Positions 56,872 to 64,000 of a stretch of 64,000 nucleotides of DNA are shown here, piece after piece. A program made the position numbers and the translations under genes. Under the pieces are notes generated by a model, which was given only the letters and a program-made list of their open reading frames with translations, was not told the DNA's origin and did no database searches. This DNA is from Bryoerythrophyllum caledonicum (taxonomy: Eukaryota; Streptophyta; Bryopsida; Pottiales; Pottiaceae): assembly GCA_963971425.1 (NCBI GenBank), contig OZ020516.1:35886199-35950198 (forward strand), written 5' to 3'. How positions within the stretch are numbered: the stretch's first letter is position 1; every line of letters begins with the position of its first letter.

Positions 56872-59622
56872 TTATCCATAATTAATATCTGATTGTGGAT
56901 TGAATGGTGGAAACGGGTCGTGATTAACTTCATCCCCTGCTTTTTGTTCGATTCGTTCTTGAACATCATTGCCTTCCGTTTGTTGCGCCCTACGCACTGC
57001 TTGATTTGATGGTCTTCCTCTACGCAGACCAAAATATCCTCGAGAGTCTGTATTTGGAAGTATAGCCACAATTTGGTCCACGACGGTCATTTCGCGATTT
57101 TCGACGCATGGGCCGTTGACTTCATCCAATGAAACACGTTCCGCAGTTGCGATATTGGACACATCTGAAGGCCAAAATGGTAAAGAATGATGTTCGTTGC
57201 TACGGTCTTTGTAAGGAAATTTGGCTGTATACAGTTTCAATTTCTCTGCCTCCACTTTAGCATCACGGTTCCTTTCCACCTTCTGCAATCTTTCAATGCA
57301 CCTCTGTTTATAGGCAATGAAGTCATGCAACGCTTTTAGCTCCCGCCCGTTGGCTGCAAACACATTTGCAAACGCTGGTCGCTCATCTCTACTTGGCAGC
57401 GACCTCAAAGTCTTTGTCCCTATCTCCGATCCCCAAGCATCATTGCAGTAATGTTTGTCTTGCACTCGAACCTCGTGGATCCCATTTCTATCATCTATAT
57501 AGAATCGCATGTGGTGTGGAAATGTTATGCCAACCAATGAATCCGGACCTGTTAGTAGGTGGGGTGTTATGAACTGTTTCCAATCCCACACATTCTCTAA
57601 CAGCCGTGCGGTGACAAATGCCTCCGTAGGAGACGTTCCCCGTTCTTTAAGGTTAAGCATTTCTTTTAAGGATTCCACGTCCAATCTCTTCAAAGTATCT
57701 TGATATACAACTGAAGCGTTGATCAATATCTTCATGTGTATGGCCCACTATAAGGAAAAAGAGAGTTTCACCTCTTGGAAAAATCCCAATCCCACCAAGG
57801 ATGCGCATAGAGCAAACATATAGATGTTTTTATTCTCACGGGTGCAATTATCTGCTTGGATGCGCAATGTTGGTGGCAAAAATCTCTTCCTCCGCAACAC
57901 GTCTTCAATCACGTACAACAATGTGCTCACGACCTGGTTGTTGTCATGTTTGTGGTGAGCTCCAAACCATACGTCGCAATACAAACCGATTACATGTACT
58001 AGAGCCCCGCATAGATGGGTCTTCACAAACCGGTGTTCAATGTTCTTTACGGTTTGACGCATTCTTGGTACCATGGTTGTGTTTTGGTCCATGCCATCCA
58101 CAATGATGCACATGTACAACTCAGGGTGGATATAACACGACCTCTTGAATATCCAATAATGCCTACGTTCCTCCATCTGGATGCGTAGATGCAACATAAA
58201 CAATTCTTTGATCCTAATCCTTGCATCAACATTGGTTGTTCCCTCCATAGCACATTTATATTCCCAACAATGATAACACTTTGAGAACCTTGAGAATGGT
58301 AGAACCTGGACATGGGGATATCTCAAACGCCACATCCTATGGAACGAGCTAATTGAAATGGTTTCTCCATTGCATATTCTCTTCACCTCTTCATTCACAT
58401 AATTGAATACGTCAAATTTTATTGTATTCATCGGAAGGAGAATAAGAGGCACCACTGTGTTGTCATCCTTACGGCAAATAGAATGATGAGGTTGAGGACA
58501 TCCAACTTCTTCCACAAATGATTTGAAGCAAGCCTCTGCAGCAGACATTCTAGTGCTCTCTCTAATCGGATTCGATAGTGTGTTACCGTGGATTGCCGTC
58601 ACTCTACCGTATATTAAACAATCTTTCTTCAACTCCTTAAAACGCTGTTGCAAATAACCAACCCCAAGAGCGTAGCAAACATTGCAAACAGGCCTACCAT
58701 CAAACTTCGTCTCAAATTTATCCCGACGAAATCCTTCCGTTTGTGTATAAAAAGAAACCAACATTTGTCTTATCCATGTGCTTCGGATTGAATACTCTGG
58801 TGCCCAAGCATTATATCGCATGTCTAAAATATGCCTAGTTGGAATGTCCCTCCAACAGTTTTGTTTGCATCCTCCTTGTGCTATTGCCTTTTCCACGCTA
58901 GCCAAAGATATCTTACTTGCTGCAGTTCCTGTCACATTTGACTCATTTGAAACTATCCTTCTTCTATTCTGCATAAAACAAGGTCGGCGCGCTGTTCTAA
59001 CGTGAGCAAATCCCTCCACATGAGGCAAATCTCGAATGTTAGAGGGGGTGTATTGAGAAAATGGTGAACTCTCATCAACGGAGTTTGAAGCTTGGCTACT
59101 CCATAGAGATCTTTCATTCAATTCGGGGGTGATAGATCGCCCTTGAACATCAAATCTTGGGGCCATTGTCCGTGTAGGTGAAATATGAGATCTATCTTCA
59201 CCATGGGCATTTGGAAAATTAGGTGTTGTGGCCAAGTCACGAAGCAATGACCGGTTCCAACGAATGATCAGGTCCATACATGAACCAAGCCGTTCACCCA
59301 CAACTTCTCCTGTCTAATGTAATGCATCATCAACCCGAATTATACGCACTGCCACCTCAGATAGAAACATTCTACATCCATGCAATACCATTCCACTTTC
59401 AAAGACATGCTCTTTTTTTGCCAAATCCACGACAATGCCTATTTTGGAGAGCAATTCTACAGTCCTTCCCGCTTCAAAATTACCTATCCCAACCGATCTC
59501 TCTTGAATTTGGCACGCTCGTGCTGCTCGTATCAACCGAGCCCCCACTGAACTATTAGGAAGGATATTTGATCTGCGAATGTTTGGAGGTTCTAAAGGAA
59601 TTTGGGATGTTCCGCTTTCCAT
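56872..59622 (-). pseudogene. DUF7869-type protein, probable transposon-derived, with stop and frame break
   Basis: Three minus-strand frames form one protein: 59622-59314, 59301-57748 and 57735-56872. An in-frame TAG separates the first two. The second has Cys-rich segments (RPVCNVCYALGV, FSKCYHCWEYKCAM), YMCIIVDGMDQNTTMVP and LRIQADNCTRENKNIYMFAL, the signature of DUF7869 proteins. The next motif, GHTHEDIDQRFS, lies in another frame across 57735-57760. The third frame has DWKQFITPHL and a charged helix. The Asp-rich motifs suggest a nuclease or transposase-like core. Either frameshifts or unrecognised introns explain the breaks. Confidence 0.65.
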
Positions 59623-59639
59623 CGATACTATTTGACAAA

Positions 59640-61890
59640 TATAGACACGACACTGGAAAAATTATCAAAAAATATACATATATATTTTTCCAATTCAAAA
59701 GCATCATTCATCCAATAGACTACTCACTGATAGACATATACTTATACTCTCACATATAATGATTGATCATTTATAAGATTCACAAGCAGAGCTGATTGGA
59801 CAAAATTGCAATTTCAAGTGATTCAGTGTAAAACACGATACAGATGATACATCCAAAAAGCCATCATATCGGTATAAGAAGGTATTCCTCACCTGGATTT
59901 TAATCGTAAGTAACAGAGGGCGTAGTATCGGAGTTCAACGCCACTCTATATGACAATATCACCAATCAGTCTTCGTTGCCAAAACTTATGCTCTTCTTTT
60001 TGTTCCAAAATCTTTACGACGTGACTATAACAAACACATTAGTGTCATTACATAACACATGATGAAAATAACCTAAAATCTTCGTATATCAACTCCTAAA
60101 ATTCATTTACAATTTTACATTAAATATAGGTACTAATTATTGATCCTACTCCAAAGTGTAAATTAGAAGTCAACAACATTTATTTGATGTCCTAATTATT
60201 ACATCTCAACAATGATCCATTGATCAGTATAATTATCAAAAGGACATAAATGTTGGCCATACAGCTTAAAAGATTATAAGGTTTGAAGTTGAGGAAAAGA
60301 TTCATTCTCATCCCTACTTTAAAGGTATAGGATCAAATTTGACTTCACTTTGTATTTCATTTTTGCACTAAAGAAAGTCTAAATATTCTATTGTTTTGTT
60401 TATAGTTTTTGTTAATAGTTTTTGTTAGTTCCTTAGAACCAAGTTTAAGAGATAGAAAATATAAGCGTATTACAAGAAAAATGTGCAATGAATACAGATT
60501 CATTATTTGCTACATCGTGATATATTACTTTGAAAATGTTGATATATTCTAGAATGACAACTGTAACGGTTAAGAAGAAATTTCTCACTAATAGATATCA
60601 AAAATAATAGAAGGGAATGCTTTGAAGATTTATAAGCTTTTTTTACTATAGAAGGTATGGTTTTTTCCAATCATTTTCTTGAAAACATTTGACTCAGATT
60701 TAGATCTATATACAATTAGAAATTCACACAAAATATAATAATAATTTTCTAGTCCATTCTAAAAGTCTTATTTTTCCTTTATGGGTATGGAAAATCTTAA
60801 TGGCAATAGAGAGTAATAGCAAAAGTTGTAAGTTCCAATATTAGGTATGAACTAACTTTCAAACCATCAATCCAAATACAATAATTTAAATACCTCCAAA
60901 AAGTTGTTGTGAAGGACATTTTTATATTAAAATTTCAATGAACGTAAGTATCCTCAAGGAACAAAACCCTAAATTTCCAAGCCTTTTTCCATCAAGAAAC
61001 ACCCCAAAACTACCACAACTAAAAAGTGGCAAAGCATCTAATTTTGACGTCTAATTGAAAAGAAATGAAAAATTACCAATTCACGTTTTACCTTTTTTTT
61101 AACACAAATATGGAATAATTTGATAATCCAAACAGTTGATACTAAGGTTTTCAGCACATATTGTGGAAAAAAAATAATGGCAAAGACTTTGAAGATCTGT
61201 AGTTTTTATGTAGAAAACAAGTTTTTTTCCCCCTTCCTCAAAATGTCTAAAAATGTTCGACTTGGATTAAAATGTACTTTTTACACTAAACAAAAAAAAA
61301 ATTGGTAAGAATAAAGACAGTAATATTTATATGTATTAAAGTAGATTGTTTGACTATAAAATAATATTCTTTATATGTATAATAGTAGAGTGTTTGACCA
61401 CAAGGTAATATTCTTGAAAGAAGGTAATATTTGGTATATGTATAAAAGTTCAGTAGTTAACCACAAAGTTTAGAAATCCATATGAGGCAGCCATTTCATA
61501 ATAGTGAGTCTCTTTTTTACGATCATTCAAAGGTGAGCTCCACATATCATGTTTTTAGATGGTCAAGATTTCTACTTCATCCTATCATGTTGTTCACTGG
61601 TTCTTATGTGATTGCAGGTTCAAAGCGGAGAGTAGCACGTCCTTTCTAAACTACTCAGGTGCACAACCATTCTAAACTACTTACAGTTTAATTTTGTTTG
61701 CGTTATATCCTGTGAACTTCAGTTTAGGGTTTAAGGTTGGGTCATTACTTAATTGGAAAACATGAGACACTACATATGAAAACCCTAATTATCTAAACTT
61801 TGTCGGCCATATGGAAACCCTAATTTTTGGAACCCTAATTTCGGCGGCGCCACCATTTTCATGGCTCGACTTCTCACCTCAGGGGATGCG
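59640..61890. other. AT-rich region without supported genes
   Basis: Over 2 kb of AT-rich DNA. At 61330-61465 a diverged repeat of about 55-60 bp (AAGTAGATTGTTTGAC..AATATTCTTTATATG) occurs about three times. Near 61735-61840 several AACCCTAAT words appear, of a kind often found in plant 5' regions, but no coding region follows. Confidence 0.5.
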
Positions 61891-61894
61891 TACG

Positions 61895-62030
61895 CGGGGG
61901 TGTCCTTAGCTTTCGACTAGTGTGTCGTAGGTTTTCACCTAGGGTGTCTTTAGCTTTCGACTAGTGTGTCGTAGGTTTTCACCTAGGGTGTCTTAGGGTT
62001 TCTCCTAGGGTGTTTTAGGGTTTCACCTAG
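61895..62030. repeat. 44-bp tandem repeat with CCTAGGGTGT words
   Basis: The unit containing TAGCTTTCGACTAGTGTGTC occurs twice, followed by shorter TAGGGTGTTTTAGGGTTTC variants. Confidence 0.8.
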
Positions 62031-62279
62031 AGAAGAAGGTGCGAGTGTACAATCTGTGAGTGAGTAACGCTCCAAGCCGCGTGAACAACCAACGAGTAGA
62101 TGAGTGAACAACGTGCAAAAAACCTACAAGCTACATCACCAACTCGCAAGCAACATCATCAACTTGTAAACGTCCTAACTAATCTACTAGTCCTCTCTCC
62201 TCACTTCACCCTCATCTCTCTCCTCTCTCCTCCATGTGCTGTGCGTGTCGAAGTCAATAGTATGAAAGTAGCTAGGGTC
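62031..62279. other. spacer, no gene seen
   Basis: A 60-codon frame at 62100-62282 is not supported by any motif. Confidence 0.35.
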
Positions 62280-62333
62280 TGAGCGGCGTAGTGGAATTCG
62301 GAGCGGCGTAGTGGAATTCGGAGCGGCGTTGGC
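62280..62333. repeat. 20-bp tandem repeat
   Basis: GAGCGGCGTAGTGGAATTCG repeated two and a half times, with an EcoRI-like GAATTC word. Confidence 0.9.
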
Positions 62334-63600
62334 AGTGTGGGCGGGCTAGGGTTCGGCGTCGGCAATGATGAGCGGGCTCAACTCTCTTACGGCCCGTGCG
62401 TACGCAGGGGGCTCTTAATCGTGCTGTTGCTCTTGGTTGATACCCCTTCCAGATATCGTTGATAGCCATTATTTTAGTCATATATCCGGTCATAACTTGA
62501 TCCAGTCGTATGCCCGGTCATACCCTGATCCAGTCGTATACCCGGTCAAACCTTGTATCGCTGTAAGGGAAAACAAAAAAAAGAAGTTTTTTTTCCATAG
62601 ATTTGGACGAAACTGAATTGCCTATAAGTAATTTTCAACAATTCAAAACAACTTGAATTTTTTTTACCTTGTAGATTGAATCTGGAGGTATCATCCCAAT
62701 TTTTTTCGGATTTTTTAAATTTTTTCTCTTCTTTCTAAAAATCCTCAAAGGTCGCTGAAATCACCATGGTGAAGATTTGCTGAATTTCTTCCGATTTCGT
62801 AGATTCTAGCTCTAGCTCTGAATCTGAATTTGACTCATTAACATGATATTTTGTGATTTTGAGTCCAAGTAATGAAATGAAGTTTATGAAGCCTACTTTC
62901 CATTCCAATTTGAAAATATGAAAAATTTGAATAAAATTCAAAAAAATCTGTAAAATATTTGTAAAAAAATCCGGGCATATTTTTGTGGTTTATTTGCTGA
63001 AATTAGCCAAGTCCGTAATTCTTTAATTACATATTAATTTCAGATTTAGAGTCGAAGCCATTTTTTGGCATTTCATCTGCAAGTTTTCATCCACTGTTTT
63101 TCATCCCTTTAATGGCATTTCATTTGTTGATTTTTTGCCTTTTCATCCGCTGTATTTTTGCCTCTTCATCCGTTGTTTTAAGCATTTCATCCGTTGTGAT
63201 TTTCCATCAGCTGTGATTCGTCATCCTCTATTTTCATCCATGCTACGATTTTCATCTTTTATGGATGAAACTGTAATTAGCGCAGATTCACTTAACAGTG
63301 AGCTCATAACTTCCCAAATAATATTTTTTTTGGAAATTCAACTTCGGATTTGAACTTTTTAGGTGTGTTTTCATGTAGTAGGAAAGAAAAAAAATGGAAC
63401 TAATGATTTTAAAAATTGACATTTTGTAGAGTTATAAAAATTAGGGGTTTACCTTTACAAGTCAAGGAAGCCACATTTGAGTTGTAATATGATGCTTTTG
63501 TGTATTTTTCTTAGAAGGTGTAAGCATTGATGAATATGATCATACACTGTATTGACAATTGTATATGTATTGTGATTATGATCAGGTTTCTCGTATGTGA
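62334..63600. other. non-coding stretch with short diverged repeats
   Basis: 62495-62555 carries repeated CCAGTCGTATNCCCGGTCA words. 63060-63245 carries about ten TTTCATCCGYTGT-type words. No gene supported. Confidence 0.5.
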
Positions 63601-63604
63601 CATC

Positions 63605-64000
63605 ATGGCACCACCACTTCCAATCGAAAGGCGTTGGGAGGAGTATGGTTGGTGGATTGCAGTAGATGCGGCATCGAAGCCTGTATTGTGGCTCACGGAA
63701 CATCCATTTCAAATAGGGATGCGCACATCAGCATTGGGGAAGCCCTTCGCTAAACTTTGAGCAATTAATCTTCGACCAGACGATATGGTCTATGCAGTTT
63801 GTGTACCGGGGGTTGGCCAAACGGTTTCAAAGAAGTTGCTTCTAGCACCTGTTCCTACAGATCTCCTTCAAAATTCAAGGCGGGTGAATAACATAAACTC
63901 GTTACAGACGTTTTGGCTCAACACGGATCTTGCGGTGCGCACTGCTACGCATGAGTATGTGTTGGCATGTTTGGCGTTATCTGAAGAGGATGAGGCACGC
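63605..64000 (+). pseudogene. partial unknown gene at the right edge, one in-frame stop
   Basis: From ATG at 63605 the frame reads MAPPLPIERRWEEYGWWIAV, reaches TGA at 63758-63760, then stays open in the same frame for 80 codons to the window edge (INLRPDDMVYAVCVPGVGQ, YVLACLALSEEDEAR). Protein-like composition on both sides suggests one coding sequence with a nonsense change, or an unrecognised intron. Family not recognised. Confidence 0.45.

Overview
The window is nuclear DNA of a streptophyte, most likely a large, repeat-rich charophyte green alga of the Chara type. The evidence is: GT-AG spliceosomal introns; a plant-type DUF7733 membrane protein; an interstitial plant-type telomere repeat (TTTAGGG); a multi-exon EF-hand gene with features of flagellar or cytoskeletal proteins; and a Ty3/gypsy retrotransposon carrying a cytosine-5 DNA methyltransferase domain, a combination reported from charophytes. 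The species is inferred, not shown.

Only one short GC-rich island (about 37.1-46.4 kb) looks like ordinary host genes. It holds a divergent phosphoglycerate kinase (4 exons, +), an 885-codon protein with a ubiquitin-like segment and an EF-hand (15 exons, +, one intron apparently GC-AG), and a 290-residue DUF7733 membrane protein (2 exons, -). The last two are convergent. A DUF7869-type ORF of probable transposon origin (56.9-59.6 kb, -) carries a stop and a frame break. An unidentified reading frame runs off the right edge.

Most of the rest is nested mobile DNA. A decayed gypsy element (about 9.8-24.1 kb) has gag, protease, DNA methyltransferase, RT, RNase H and integrase remnants. It is split by an 8.3-kb LINE (13918-22204, minus, 12-bp target duplication), which is itself split inside its endonuclease by a 942-bp piggyBac-like element with TTAA target duplications. 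Directly upstream lies a 7.8-kb MULE-like element (2005-9765, long GC-rich inverted repeats, 10-bp target duplication). It contains a 2-kb foldback palindrome built from about 60-bp tandem units, and that palindrome is split by a 95-bp LINE 3' stub with its own 10-bp target duplication.

The LINE is the most unusual object. Its N-terminal part carries a 2A-like ribosome-skipping motif. It has an APE-type endonuclease, RT and RNase H, followed by a CCHC motif and a PD-(D/E)XK-like C-terminal domain. Its 3' end is a conserved hairpin with paired base changes between copies. At least four copies or fragments are present (6.1, 13.9-22.2, 46.7-48.3 and 55.4-55.9 kb), plus a 5' segment at 52.0-54.1 kb.

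The middle of the window (24.4-37 kb) holds several short inverted-repeat elements and a 3.8-kb Tc1/mariner-superfamily element with a decayed DDE transposase. The remaining intergenic DNA is AT-rich with no supported gene. All coordinates come from reading the sequence by eye; no alignment or database search was run.
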